Origin: Roseiarcus sp963717215
GTDB lineage: Bacteria > Pseudomonadota > Alphaproteobacteria > Rhizobiales > Beijerinckiaceae
Direction: 5' to 3'
NCBI GenBank assembly: GCA_963717215.1
Contig: CAVQVS010000007.1
Coordinates: 205,745 to 269,744 of the forward strand
Length of the DNA: 64,000 nt
A program made the position numbers and the translations under genes. This document shows positions 8,438 to 17,703 of this stretch, piece after piece; the first letter of the stretch is position 1, and every line of letters starts with the position of its first letter. The notes beneath the pieces are model-generated. The model saw only the letters and a list, made by a program, of their open reading frames with translations. It did not search any database and was not told the origin of the DNA.

Positions 8438-8674
8438 ATGGGGCTTCAGATCATCGGCTCCGGCTTTGGCCGGACCGGAACAATGTCGACGAAAAGGGCG
8501 CTGGAACAGCTCGGCTTCGGCAGCTGCCACCACATGATCGAGGTCATTGAAAACCCCGTGCAACCCGCGCATTGGAAATCGATCGCGGCGCGTGAAAAGG
8601 TCGTTTGGGCCGAGGTCTTCGACGGCTACAATTCGCAAGTCGACTGGCCCGGCGCGGCCGGCTCGCGGACCTGA
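8438..8674 (+). pseudogene. truncated sulfotransferase-family gene
   Basis: The 78-residue frame begins with a convincing PAPS-binding N-terminus of the sulfotransferase family (GSGFGRTGTMSTKRALEQLG, then FGSCHHMIEVIENP and a DWP segment) but stops before residue 80. Intact members are about 200 residues or more, so the rest of the fold, including the 3'-phosphate-binding region, is absent. The next gene lies only 11 bases downstream on the other strand. This looks like the 5' remnant of a deleted gene. A GGGG-rich site precedes the ATG. Confidence 0.72.
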
Positions 8675-8685
8675 CAGGCGACGTG

Positions 8686-9078
8686 CTATTCGCCCGCCTC
8701 GCATGTGAGGCGATTGATCACCCCGGCGACCCCGTGGGTCATCAGGGCGTCCGCTTCGGCGCGGGCTTTCTCATATTCGCGCATGACCCGACCGATCAGA
8801 ATTACCCATCCGCGGGAGACGTTCACTTGCACGCGGTCGCGCGGAACGGCGAGATCCCAGTGCAGCGCCGTCATGACGGCGAGCCTGATCCGCTCGTCCT
8901 GCCGCCCCACCCAGTTGTGGTTATCGTCGGCGCCGAACTCAAATTGCGAAGAAAGAAGGACTGCATCAGGAGCCGGAACGTGGCTGGTGCTTGCCCGTTC
9001 GTAAGCCTCTTCCCCAGACATCGATTCCAATTGGGCCTCCTCTATCGCTCCTGCCTCGGAGCAATCGCCGTTGCACAA
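8686..9078 (-). CDS. BON-domain protein
   Basis: A 130-residue protein. The C-terminal 70 residues form a BON domain: IRLAVMTALHWDLAVPRDRV, then VNVSRGWVILIGRV with the conserved glycines, and ALMTHGVAGVINRL. The N-terminal half is acidic and low in complexity. No signal peptide is seen, unlike OsmY, so it may be cytoplasmic. BON proteins bind membranes or polymers and are typical envelope and osmotic stress proteins. A GGAAC-N17-GGTT element on its strand (9164-9189) suggests control by EcfG. The start shown is GTG; an internal ATG near residue 20 is the alternative. Confidence 0.8.
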   Translation of the reverse strand: MCNGDCSEAGAIEEAQLESMSGEEAYERASTSHVPAPDAVLLSSQFEFGADDNHNWVGRQDERIRLAVMTALHWDLAVPRDRVQVNVSRGWVILIGRVMREYEKARAEADALMTHGVAGVINRLTCEAGE

Positions 9079-9163
9079 AACGCGGAAACGGCCGCCGGGT
9101 TCCCACGAAATGACATTCGGATTAAGCAGGGCGGTTTTTGAAAGAGCGTTTAGGATGGGGCGA

Positions 9164-9189
9164 AACCGAAGGAACCCGGAAGTGGTTCC
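9164..9189 (-). promoter_or_regulatory. EcfG-type promoter for the BON gene
   Basis: On the minus strand, GGAAC (9189-9185), 17 bases, then GGTT (9167-9164). It overlaps the oppositely oriented element of glgX. Confidence 0.6.
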
Positions 9190-9196
9190 CGGAGTT
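9171..9196 (+). promoter_or_regulatory. possible EcfG-type promoter for glgX
   Basis: GGAAC (9171-9175), 17 bases, then AGTT (9193-9196), about 50 bases before the glgX start. The -10 part deviates from CGTT. Confidence 0.45.
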
Positions 9197-9245
9197 GGTG
9201 GCGCATCGGCATAAGCGGTCCATGAACGCCGCGAGGGGGCACTGA

Positions 9246-11376
9246 ATGGAAATCAGCGAAGGCAAGCCTTATCCGCTCGGCGCGACGGCGGATGAGAAGG
9301 GCGCGAATTTTGCTGTCTTTTCAGCCAATGCGACCAAGGTCGAGGTCTGCTTCTTCGACACCGACGGGCAGCGCGAGACGGGCCGCTTCGAGCTTCCGGA
9401 GCGAACCGACGAGGTGTTCCACGGCCACGTGACGGAGGTCGGGCCGGCGACGCTTTACGGCTTTCGCGTGCACGGCCCTTATGAGCCGGAAGCTGGCCAT
9501 CGCTTCAACCCCAACAAGCTGCTGCTCGACCCTTACGCGCGAGCCCACTCGGGAAAGCTGACATGGGACCCCGCGGTGTTCGGGTACACGATCGGCGCGA
9601 AGGGAGACGACCTGAGCTTCGACAAGCGCGACAGCGCGCCCTTCGTGCCGAAGTCCGTCATCGTCGATCCAAACTTCGATTGGCATGGCGAGTATCGGCG
9701 CCGAAACGTCCCCTGGGAAGCCACCATCGTCTACGAGACGCATGTCAAGGGCTTCACCAAGCTGCACCCCGAGGTCGACGAGAAGCTGCGAGGCTTCTAC
9801 GCGGGGCTCGGCTCGAAGCCGGTCGTGGACTACATCAAGTCGCTCGGCGTCACGACCGTCGAGCTGATGCCGATCCACACCTTCATCGACGACGATTACC
9901 TGCTCGAGAAGAGGCCTCAAGAACTATTGGGGCTATAACTCGATCGGCTTCTTCGCGCCTGACCCTCGTTATGCGTCGGATGTGCCCAACTCGCTGCGCG
10001 AATTCAAGGAGATGATCGCACGGCTGCATGACGGCGGGCTCGAGGTGATCCTTGACGTCGTCTACAACCATACCGCGGAGGGAAACGAACGCGGCGCGAC
10101 GCTTTCGTTCAAGGGCATCGACAACAAGTCCTATTACCGACTGATGCCGGATCAGCCGCGATTTTACATCAACGACACCGGCACCGGGAACACGGTCAAC
10201 CTCAGCCATCCGCGTGTCATCCAGATGGTGACCGACAGTTTGCGCTATTGGGTGACCGAGACGCGGGTCGACGGCTTTCGCTTCGATCTGGGGACGATCC
10301 TCGCGCGGGAGCCCGATGGCTTCAACACCGAGAGCGGATTCTTGAAGGTCGTGGGCCAGGATCCGGTGCTCGCCGAGGTCAAAATGATTGCGGAGCCTTG
10401 GGATTGCGGGCCGGGCGGATATCAGGTCGGCGGCTTTCCACCTGGATGGGCGGAATGGAACGACCGGTTTCGCGATGACGTGCGCGACTTCTGGCGCGGC
10501 CACGGCGACGCGAAGGCGCTCGCGCCTCGGCTTTGCGCTTCGCCGGACAAGTTCAATTTTCGCGGGCGCAAACCCTGGGCGAGCGTCAATTTCATCGCCG
10601 CTCACGACGGCTTCACGCTCAACGATCTCGTTTCCTACAACGACAAGCACAACGAGGCGAACGGCGAGGACAATCGCGACGGCAGCTCGGACAACCGCTC
10701 ATGGAACTGCGGCGCGGAAGGGCCCACTGACGACAAGGAGATTCAAACGTTGCGGTGGCGTCAGCTCCGCAACCTTCTCGCCACGCTGATCCTGTCTCAA
10801 GGGACGCCAATGGTCTGCGCCGGCGACGAGTTCGGCCGGACGCAGAAGGGCAACAACAACGCCTATTGCCAGGACAACGAGATCAGCTGGGTCAATTGGG
10901 AAATGGATGAGGAGCGTCTGTCGCTCGTCGCTTTCTTCCGTCGCCTGACGTCGGCCTTTCACCTCTATCCCGTCTTGCGCCGCTCGCGGTTCCTGACTGG
11001 TGAAATGGATCCGGACCTCGAGGTGAAAGACGTGACCTGGATCGACGCCAACGGGTCGGAGATGACGGACGAAGCCTGGGACAATGGGTTGCGGTGCTTC
11101 GGCATGCTTTTGGACGGCCGCGGGCAGGCGACCGGCATCAAGAAGCGAGGGTCTGACGTGACGCTGCTGATTGTCTTCAACGCCCATCACGAGACCGTCG
11201 AGTTCACCATGCCGCATTGCTATGAGGCGCAGGGCTGGAAACGGCTCTTTGACACGACGGACCCCAAACTCGAGGCGAGCCAGCTCGAAATCGGCGCTGT
11301 GTATGACGTGACCGCGCGCTCCATGCTTCTGTTCGAGCGCGTGCCGGAGAAGACGGATGCCCAGTCGGCGAAGTGA
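9246..11376 (+). pseudogene. glgX: glycogen debranching enzyme GlgX (single-base frameshift)
   Basis: Two frames together give a full-length GlgX of about 710 residues. The first part (to about 9912) carries the CBM48-like N-terminus (YPLGATADEKGANFAVFSANA) and the start of the GH13 barrel. The second carries VILDVVYNHTAEGN, VDGFRFDLGTIL, AEPWDCGPGGYQVG and the HDGFTLND segment. They join exactly if one A near 9912 is removed, restoring a WGYNSIGFFAPDPRYAS continuation. GlgX removes alpha-1,6 branches of glycogen and so supplies linear maltodextrin to TreY and TreZ, whose genes follow on the opposite strand. As written the gene is broken; given similar single-base insertions elsewhere, a sequencing error is at least as likely as a real pseudogene. 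Confidence 0.85.
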
Positions 11377-11394
11377 GGCGGCCTGTCCGCTCTA

Positions 11395-11415
11395 GCCGCG
11401 CTCGGCCAGCGCGGC
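11395..11415. terminator. hairpin between convergent glgX and treY
   Basis: An 8-bp perfect stem (GCCGCGCT / AGCGCGGC) with a 5-base loop sits in the 55-bp gap between the converging 3' ends. There is no T tract. Confidence 0.4.
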
Positions 11416-11431
11416 CGGCGCGGTCTACAGA

Positions 11432-14143
11432 CTACCTTGCCAGCAGCACGGCAAACGGCAGCGGGTTCAGCCACTCATGGAGCGGCGCATCAACCGTCGC
11501 ATCCCGGCCGCGACACAGGTCGAACCACTTCGCTTGCGGCAATTGAGCCCGAGCGTTCCACGTGGGCTCCGCTTCCCGATGCGCAGGGTAGCGCGCCATC
11601 ACGATTGCGAGCTTCCGGTCCCCTGAAGTCCGCATATATCCGAAGGCCCAATCGGAGCGCTCGCCCTCGATGACGAGCGGTTGATAATCGCCCCTGGCGA
11701 AGAGCTCCGGCTCCTCACGCCGAAGCGCAAGAAGCAGTGCGGTTGTCGCGAGCTTCGCCCGGCCATCCTGCCATTCGTCCATCAGCGTCTGAAAGAGCGC
11801 CGGGCGCTTGTCTTCTGCTTTGAGACGATCTGCCAGGTCCGCGATCGCCGCCTGACGAACCGCGAAGTCGACCGGGCGTCGATTGTCAGGATCGACGAGA
11901 TTGAAGTCCCAAAGCTCGCCGCCCTGATAGATGTCGGGCACGCCGGGCGCCGTGAGCTTGCCAACGGTCTGAATGAGGCTGTTCTCGATCCCGAGACGCG
12001 CCACCCGCTGCGCGAGAGGCAGGAAATTGGAAAGGAAGGTGTCGGACTTCAGCGCTTCCTTAGCGAAGGTCTGCGTCGCCTGCTCATAGTCAGCGTCGGG
12101 GGCGGCCCAGCTCGAGCGGCGTTTCCCCTCGCGCAGCGATTTCTCGATCGCCGTCTGAATGCGCACGCCAAACGCCTCTCGTTGCTCGTCGTTCGGGGCG
12201 TCCAGCATCTCGATCGGCCAGGAGCCGACGAACATCTGGTAGAGCATGTAGACGTCGTCGCGATCGGGCGCTGCGGTGCGCTCGACGTCACCGCGTCGCG
12301 CTCGCAAGATGCGGGTCCAGGTCTCGACCTGCCGACGCCATTCCTCCGGCATTTCGGAGAGAACGGCGAGCCTCGCCCGATTGTCTTCGCCGCGCTTGGT
12401 GTCGTGCGTCGCGGTCGCCAGCATGGCGTGCGGCCAGTTCTGGGCGCGCGCCGCGTTGGCCTTGTGGAAGAGGGCAGGGGAGAGGCCAAAGCGCTCCGGC
12501 GCGCCGCCGACTTCGTTGAGCGCGACGAAGCGATTGTATCGATAGAAGGCGGTGTCCTCGACGCCTTTGGCCATCACAGGACCAGAGAACTGCTGCACTT
12601 TCATGGCGAAGCGCAGCGCCGCCGTGTGGCTGAGCTCCTGGGTGGGCGGTTGTTCCGTTTCCGCCATCAACGTGTTCTGCAGGAAATCGAAGGCGGAGGG
12701 ATGAACGTCCGGGTCGGAGCGCCGGGCGCGCGTCATTGCCCAAGCGATGTCCCGGCGGTCAGAGTCGGCCGGCATCCCGGCAAAGTCGAGATAGGTGCGG
12801 TAGACCGGAAAGTTCGCGACGACCTGCTTGATCCCACGCTGAAGGAGCGCGCGCGTCAGATCCGCGGTCATCGGACTTTCGCCGGCCAGTTGCGCGGCGC
12901 GGCGACCGAGCGCGTTGAGCTCGCTCGCCATTTCGTTTTCCATGATCCGGAGCTTGCCGTCTCGCGCGCTCGCCGCGAAATCCTGATCTTCTCCGGCGAG
13001 ATCGAAATAGGCCCGCGTGAAGGCAGGCTCGCTGCCGGGGTCCACCAGCACGCCAAGGGCGAGGTTGGTGTAGTCGTAGCCGGTCGTGCCCTCGACGGGC
13101 CAGTCGGCCCGCAACGCCTCGTGGGGCGCAAGGATCTTTTCGACGACAAGATAAAACGGTCGCTTCGCGCCGGCCCGCAGCGCTTCAAGATACGCCTTGG
13201 GATCGAAAAGCCCGTCGATGTGATCGATCCTGAGGCCATCGATCTCGCCGCCTTCGAGCATGCGGAAGATGCGGGCATGGACATGGTCGAAGACCGGACG
13301 CGCCTCGATGCGCAAGCCGGCAAGATCGTTGATGTTGAAGAAGCGCCGATAGTTGATTTCGTCCTCAGCCACGCGAAAAAAGGCGACGCGCCAGAACTGG
13401 TCGCGGATGAGACGATCAAGTTCGCGCCAGTTGCTGTTGAACTCATCCACCCGAGCGTCGATCGCAGCGTGGGCGCCCTCATCTTTGTTGGCAAGAGCGA
13501 CGAGCTCGCCCTTCAGCGCGCGCGCCCGCTCCGCCACCTGCGGGCGCCATTGGGGAAGATCGAGAAAAAGATCGGCCATCCGGTCCAGCGCCGGGTGCTG
13601 ACGCCCCAGGATAAGCGGGAAGGTCTGCGGATGGATTGGCAGCTTGTGAGAGTCGTAGGCCCAGACGGCGAAACTTCCATCCTCTTCGAAACGGAGTTTC
13701 AGTTTCCCCGATCGCAGCTCTTCGCCATATTGCGCGCCAAGCACAGGCGCGAGCAGCTTGCCGTCCTGCGCCGACCAGTCGATGTCGAACCAGCCGGCAT
13801 ATTGGGAATAGGGGCCCCACTCCAGAACATCGAGCCATAGCGGATTGTCGGCACCCCAGACGCCGACGTGATTGGGCACAATGTCGAGGATACGCCCGAG
13901 CCCGTGATCGCGGAAGGCGTCGATCATTGCGGAAAAATCGTTTTCCGTGCCCAGTTCTGGGTTCAACTGATTGTGGTCCGTGACGTCATAGCCGTGCATG
14001 CTGCCTGGTCGCGCCTTGAAGATTGGCGAAAGGTAGACATGGCTGACGCCGAGTTGCGCGAGGTAAGGCGCGACCGCCGCCGCGTCATTGAAACCGAAGC
14101 CGGCATGCAGCTGCAGACGATAGGTGGCGCGAGGGGCGTTCAT
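11432..14143 (-). CDS. treY: maltooligosyl trehalose synthase TreY
   Basis: A 903-residue GH13 enzyme that rearranges the reducing-end alpha-1,4 bond of maltodextrin to an alpha,alpha-1,1 bond. It opens with ATYRLQLHAGFGFNDAAAV, typical of TreY, then shows ILDIVPNHVGVWGADNP, the nucleophile region GLRIDHIDGLFDP and the acid/base region VVEKILAPHE. The long insert and C-terminal TATHDTKRGEDNRARL block are also characteristic. Its ATG overlaps the treZ stop by four bases (ATGA), so the two are translationally coupled. The operon is led by a consensus EcfG-type promoter, so trehalose would be made under general stress. Confidence 0.96.
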   Translation of the reverse strand: MNAPRATYRLQLHAGFGFNDAAAVAPYLAQLGVSHVYLSPIFKARPGSMHGYDVTDHNQLNPELGTENDFSAMIDAFRDHGLGRILDIVPNHVGVWGADNPLWLDVLEWGPYSQYAGWFDIDWSAQDGKLLAPVLGAQYGEELRSGKLKLRFEEDGSFAVWAYDSHKLPIHPQTFPLILGRQHPALDRMADLFLDLPQWRPQVAERARALKGELVALANKDEGAHAAIDARVDEFNSNWRELDRLIRDQFWRVAFFRVAEDEINYRRFFNINDLAGLRIEARPVFDHVHARIFRMLEGGEIDGLRIDHIDGLFDPKAYLEALRAGAKRPFYLVVEKILAPHEALRADWPVEGTTGYDYTNLALGVLVDPGSEPAFTRAYFDLAGEDQDFAASARDGKLRIMENEMASELNALGRRAAQLAGESPMTADLTRALLQRGIKQVVANFPVYRTYLDFAGMPADSDRRDIAWAMTRARRSDPDVHPSAFDFLQNTLMAETEQPPTQELSHTAALRFAMKVQQFSGPVMAKGVEDTAFYRYNRFVALNEVGGAPERFGLSPALFHKANAARAQNWPHAMLATATHDTKRGEDNRARLAVLSEMPEEWRRQVETWTRILRARRGDVERTAAPDRDDVYMLYQMFVGSWPIEMLDAPNDEQREAFGVRIQTAIEKSLREGKRRSSWAAPDADYEQATQTFAKEALKSDTFLSNFLPLAQRVARLGIENSLIQTVGKLTAPGVPDIYQGGELWDFNLVDPDNRRPVDFAVRQAAIADLADRLKAEDKRPALFQTLMDEWQDGRAKLATTALLLALRREEPELFARGDYQPLVIEGERSDWAFGYMRTSGDRKLAIVMARYPAHREAEPTWNARAQLPQAKWFDLCRGRDATVDAPLHEWLNPLPFAVLLAR

Positions 14144-15909
14144 TCAGGGTCAAATCCCCAGCGCACGGCCCAGGGTGCGAGGGAAGCGCCGGCTTCGCCG
14201 CAAAGCCAAAATTGACGAACGTCGCTGTTGGGGAACGCGACGGCGCTGGACGAGAGATTGGCGTCGAGGACGAGCCGCCGCTCGCCGGCTCGCCAAATGA
14301 CGCGCAAAGCCTGCTCACCCACCACAATCGCTTCGCCTCCCTTGCAAATGGATGGCAGCAAAGGCTGGACGAACTCGCGTCGGATCTTCAAGAGATCGCG
14401 ATACGTGGCGAGATGCGCGGCGTCGATCCGGCTCCAATCGAGCTTGGAGGCGAGGAAAGTGGACTCTGCGCAAGGATCGGGAATCTTCGCCACCCGTTCC
14501 GGATCCGCAAACTCCGGAAAACGCGAGAATTCTTCGCGCCGTCCTTTCCTCACGGCCTCCGCCAGCTCTCCACTGAAGTCGCAGAAAAAGAGGAACGGCG
14601 ACGTCGCGCCCCATTCCTCACCCATGAACAGCATCGGGATCTGCGGGGCAAGCAGGTAGACGCTTGCAAGCGCCCGGACGACCTCCCCGGAAGTCAGCAC
14701 GTTCAGCCGCTCGCCGAAGGCGCGATTGCCGATCTGGTCGTGATTCTGGATGAAAGACACGAAGGCGTCCGGCGGCAGTTGGGCGCTCGGGCCCCCGCGG
14801 GGCGCGTTCCGATACGGCATCATTTGGCCTTGATAGGCGAACCCTTCGGCAAGGGATTTTCCTAACAGCTCCGTTGAGCCATAGGCGGCGTAATAGCCGC
14901 TATTCTCATGGGTACCGGCGACGTGCAGCACGTGATGGATGTCGTCGTTCCATTGCGCAGTGTAGAGATCGGCCTTGTCGCCATTCCGTGTCAGACGGCT
15001 CGGAACATTGTCCTCGTTTTCGAGGATGAGATGGATGGGCCGAGAGAACCGCGCGCGAACGCGGGCGGCGAGTTCGTCGATGAGATCGGGGCGTGAATTG
15101 TCCTTGATGGAGTGAACGGCGTCGAAGCGGAGCCCGTCCAGACGAAACTCCTCAAGCCAATATTCAGCGTTCTCAATGAAGAAGTCGCGCACCGGACGCG
15201 AGTTGGGTCCATCAAGGTGGATTGCGTCGCCCCAGGGCGTTTTGTGGCGGCTGGTGAAGAAATCGGGCGCGTAGAGCGAGAGGAAATTCCCTTCAGGCCC
15301 GAAGTGATTGTAAACGACGTCCAGCAGCACCGCGATGCCGCGCTCGTGCGCCGCCTCGACGAAGGCTTTGAAATCCTCCGGGCGGCCGTAGCTCGCGTCC
15401 GGGGCGTAAGGAAAAACGCCGTCATAGCCCCAGTTCCAGCGGCCCTTGAAGTCGCTCACCGGCATGATCTCGACGCCCGTCACGCCAAGGTCAGCGAGAT
15501 GGTCCAACCTATGAGTGGCCCCCGCGAACGTGCCCTCAGGGGAAAAAGCGCCAAGGTGCAGTTCGTAAAGAACGATGTCGCGCCATTCGCGGCCTGTCCA
15601 GGATTCCCGCCAGCGATAGGCTCCTGGGTCGACGGTCTCGCTTGGGGCGCCGACGTCGTCAGGTTGAAAGCGAGATGCTGGATCAGGGACACGCTGGCCA
15701 TTGTCGAGGGCGAACATGTAGCGCGCGCCAGCGCCCAGGCTCTTCACGAAGATTTCGAAGAACCCATCCCCCTTAGGCGTCATCGCGATGGGATCGCGGC
15801 CGTCGATCACCAGCCCGATCCGCGCTTCTTTCGGCGCCCATAGACGGAAACGTATCCCGCCTTCTTCGAAAGACGGCCCGTGCGTCCATTTCAACACGCC
15901 GTCTTTCAT
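14140..15909 (-). CDS. treZ: malto-oligosyltrehalose trehalohydrolase TreZ
   Basis: A 589-residue GH13 enzyme that cleaves trehalose from maltooligosyl-trehalose. The N-terminal carbohydrate-binding part (FEEGGIRFRLWAPKEARIGL) leads into the barrel with VTGVEIMPVSDF, VLLDVVYNHFGPEGN, DGLRFDAVHSIKDN and LILENEDNVPSR; the C-terminal part has SFIQNHDQIGNRAFGERL and the FMGEEWG motif. It is the first gene of a treZ-treY operon (4-base overlap), convergent with glgX. A GGAAC-N16-CGTT element begins 38 bases upstream of the start, a very good match to an EcfG promoter. Confidence 0.96.
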   Translation of the reverse strand: MKDGVLKWTHGPSFEEGGIRFRLWAPKEARIGLVIDGRDPIAMTPKGDGFFEIFVKSLGAGARYMFALDNGQRVPDPASRFQPDDVGAPSETVDPGAYRWRESWTGREWRDIVLYELHLGAFSPEGTFAGATHRLDHLADLGVTGVEIMPVSDFKGRWNWGYDGVFPYAPDASYGRPEDFKAFVEAAHERGIAVLLDVVYNHFGPEGNFLSLYAPDFFTSRHKTPWGDAIHLDGPNSRPVRDFFIENAEYWLEEFRLDGLRFDAVHSIKDNSRPDLIDELAARVRARFSRPIHLILENEDNVPSRLTRNGDKADLYTAQWNDDIHHVLHVAGTHENSGYYAAYGSTELLGKSLAEGFAYQGQMMPYRNAPRGGPSAQLPPDAFVSFIQNHDQIGNRAFGERLNVLTSGEVVRALASVYLLAPQIPMLFMGEEWGATSPFLFFCDFSGELAEAVRKGRREEFSRFPEFADPERVAKIPDPCAESTFLASKLDWSRIDAAHLATYRDLLKIRREFVQPLLPSICKGGEAIVVGEQALRVIWRAGERRLVLDANLSSSAVAFPNSDVRQFWLCGEAGASLAPWAVRWGFDPE

Positions 15910-15946
15910 TCCCGACAGCTAGCCCCGGTTTCAAACCCCAGACGTA

Positions 15947-15971
15947 AACGGATTCCGGCGGCAGCGGTTCC
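15947..15971 (-). promoter_or_regulatory. EcfG-type promoter for treZY
   Basis: On the minus strand GGAAC (15971-15967), exactly 16 bases, then CGTT (15950-15947), ending 38 bases before the treZ start. Confidence 0.8.
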
Positions 15972-16134
15972 ATCGTCTTTCCCAGCGGCGACTGCGCGTG
16001 CCTGTCGACGCCTGAGAAGCTCAAAGACGGTGGATGATTTTGCCCGCGCCAGGCGCCCGCGCGGGGCCGGGATGGTTTTGCGGACCGAGTTCGCCTCGCC
16101 GTAGCTTGTCGCTTGGATTTTTGTTCCAGACTTG

Positions 16135-16159
16135 GGAACAAAATCCTGACCGGCGGGTT
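16135..16159 (+). promoter_or_regulatory. EcfG-type promoter upstream of phyR
   Basis: GGAAC (16135-16139), 16 bases, GGTT (16156-16159). The same GGAAC-N16-GGTT form precedes nepR-ecfG, consistent with positive autoregulation. Confidence 0.6.
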
Positions 16160-16351
16160 TTCCGACGCCCGCAACGTAAATTTGGATTGGTAATCTGCGA
16201 CCAGCAGAGCTCACTGCTCAGGATTCACAATCTCCCCGACGCTCGTCGCGGCCTATGCTTCACCAAAGAAGCGCCATGGCTTGCAATTGGCGCGGTTGCC
16301 TGTGCACACATTCTCAGCGCCATTTGAACTTCTCACGACAGGAGCCTCGAC

Positions 16352-17164
16352 ATGTCCATCTCGGACGCCATCGCGCCGCACATTCCGTTTTTGCGTCGAT
16401 TTGCGCGCGCGTTGTGCGGAACGCAGGCGGCTGGCGACGCCTATGTCGCGGCCACGCTCGAGGAGATTTTGGCCGATCCTCGTTGTTTCGACTCCAACCT
16501 CGAACCTAAAGTCGCTCTTTATAAATTGTTCTTGCGCAGCTGGCGCAGCGTCCCCCTTAACGCCCATGTCGACTCCCCTTCTTTCGTCGATGAAAGTGGA
16601 GCGAGCCGAAATCTTGCCGCTATCTCCCTCGAGCCACGGATGGCGTTCCTTTTGAGCGCTGTCGAGTCGTTCCACCCCCACGAAATCGCGCAAATCATTG
16701 ATTGTTCGGAGGAAAAGGCGGCTGATCTCATCGACCGCGCCGGGCGCGAGATCTCCGAACAAATTCGCACGGAGGTTTTGATAATCGAGGACGAGCCGCT
16801 CATCGCGCTCGACATTCAGACGCTTGTCGAGCAGTTAGGCCACGACGTCACGACGATCGCCCGAACTCATACCGAGGCTGTGCGCGCGGCGCTGAAGAGC
16901 CGGCCCGGGCTCATTCTGGCCGACATCCAGCTTGCCGATGGCAGCTCGGGGCTCGACGCGGTCAACGAAATTTTGGGAACTCAGGAGGTCCCGGTCATCT
17001 TCATAACCGCCTTTCCGGAGCGCTTTCTCACCGGCCAGGCGCCCGAGCCGGCATTCCTGATCACCAAGCCGTTCAGCGCGGATTCGGTCAAAGCAGTCAT
17101 TAGCCAAGCCCTATTCTTCGATCGGAAGTCGCAAAAAACCGTGGCGAAAGCGACGGCTGGCTGA
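16352..17164 (+). CDS. phyR: general stress response regulator PhyR
   Basis: A 270-residue protein with the defining PhyR architecture. Residues about 1-135 are an EcfG-like sigma domain (SISDAIAPHIPFLRRFARALC, then SAVESFHPHEIAQIIDCSEE). Residues 140-265 are a receiver domain (LIIEDEPLIALDIQ, phosphoacceptor Asp191 in LILADIQLADGSSG, the conserved Thr in FITAFPE, and Lys in LITKPF). When phosphorylated, the sigma-like part takes up the anti-sigma factor NepR and frees EcfG. Neighbours are a DUF6894-like gene, an HWE kinase and an intact nepR; ecfG itself lies 46 kb away. A GGAAC-N16-GGTT element lies upstream. Length and motifs are normal. Confidence 0.97.
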   Translation: MSISDAIAPHIPFLRRFARALCGTQAAGDAYVAATLEEILADPRCFDSNLEPKVALYKLFLRSWRSVPLNAHVDSPSFVDESGASRNLAAISLEPRMAFLLSAVESFHPHEIAQIIDCSEEKAADLIDRAGREISEQIRTEVLIIEDEPLIALDIQTLVEQLGHDVTTIARTHTEAVRAALKSRPGLILADIQLADGSSGLDAVNEILGTQEVPVIFITAFPERFLTGQAPEPAFLITKPFSADSVKAVISQALFFDRKSQKTVAKATAG

Positions 17165-17246
17165 CCGCAGCGAAGGTCGCGAGGGCCTTGCCGGCGCACG
17201 GGGCCGGGCGGTCGATGTGTGCCGCCAAATAATGTTTTGCCCGCGT

Positions 17247-17271
17247 GGAACCTGGGTCATCGCCGGACGTT
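17247..17271 (+). promoter_or_regulatory. EcfG-type promoter for the DUF6894-kinase-nepR operon
   Basis: GGAAC (17247-17251), exactly 16 bases, CGTT (17268-17271), 34 bases before the first gene. A full consensus match. Confidence 0.8.
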
Positions 17272-17305
17272 CGCGTGAAGGGGGGTAAGCGCGCGAGGAA
17301 AAGCT

Positions 17306-17578
17306 GTGCCGTATTACGAATTCTGCCTGATCGGCGGGGATGGGTCGCGGCTATCGCGTGAGCGGCATTTGGCGGCGGACCTCGAAACCGTCTGGGGTCG
17401 AGTTTTCCGTATGGCAGAGCTCGAAAGCAAGCGAGGAAAACAGATCCATGTCTTGGATGACCAAGGGAGGATCGTTATCGGCATTGGGGCAATCGCCGCT
17501 GCGCTTTCCGCTCAACGGGCCCGCGCGATGCGGGGTTGCTTCGACGACGCACGAGGGCAGAGCCGACGCATGTTGTGA
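17306..17578 (+). CDS. small DUF6894-like protein
   Basis: A 90-residue protein beginning with GTG. The first 40 residues (PYYEFCLIGGDGSRLSRERH, then LAADLETVWGRVFRMAE) resemble DUF6894-type small proteins common in Hyphomicrobiales, which open with an aromatic motif of the PRYYF type. No catalytic motif is present. It sits directly behind a consensus EcfG promoter and ahead of a histidine kinase and nepR, so it is very likely part of the stress regulon. The family assignment rests on the N-terminal pattern only. Confidence 0.6.
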   Translation: MPYYEFCLIGGDGSRLSRERHLAADLETVWGRVFRMAELESKRGKQIHVLDDQGRIVIGIGAIAAALSAQRARAMRGCFDDARGQSRRML

Positions 17579-17703
17579 TCGTGATGACGAGAGCCGGGGG
17601 GCTCCACAGGCGGCGAGAACGTGGGACGCTAGCACTCTGGGGAGGCCTGCCGAGAGGGGAGGCGTTTACCCTCCGGAAGGATTTGGCTGACAGGACCAAC
17701 GCT

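Larger units (their letters stand above)
15910..16351. other. divergent intergenic region between treZ and phyR
   Basis: This 442-bp region holds two oppositely oriented EcfG-type elements, one near treZ (15947-15971) and one 192 bases before phyR (16135-16159). The latter implies a long phyR leader. No protein gene is supported here; the small frames are shadows of each other. Confidence 0.55.

Noticed and set aside
11681..13840. 719-codon + strand frame inside treY
   Set aside because: It is the antisense shadow of treY in high-GC DNA; treY has complete GH13 motifs over the same span.
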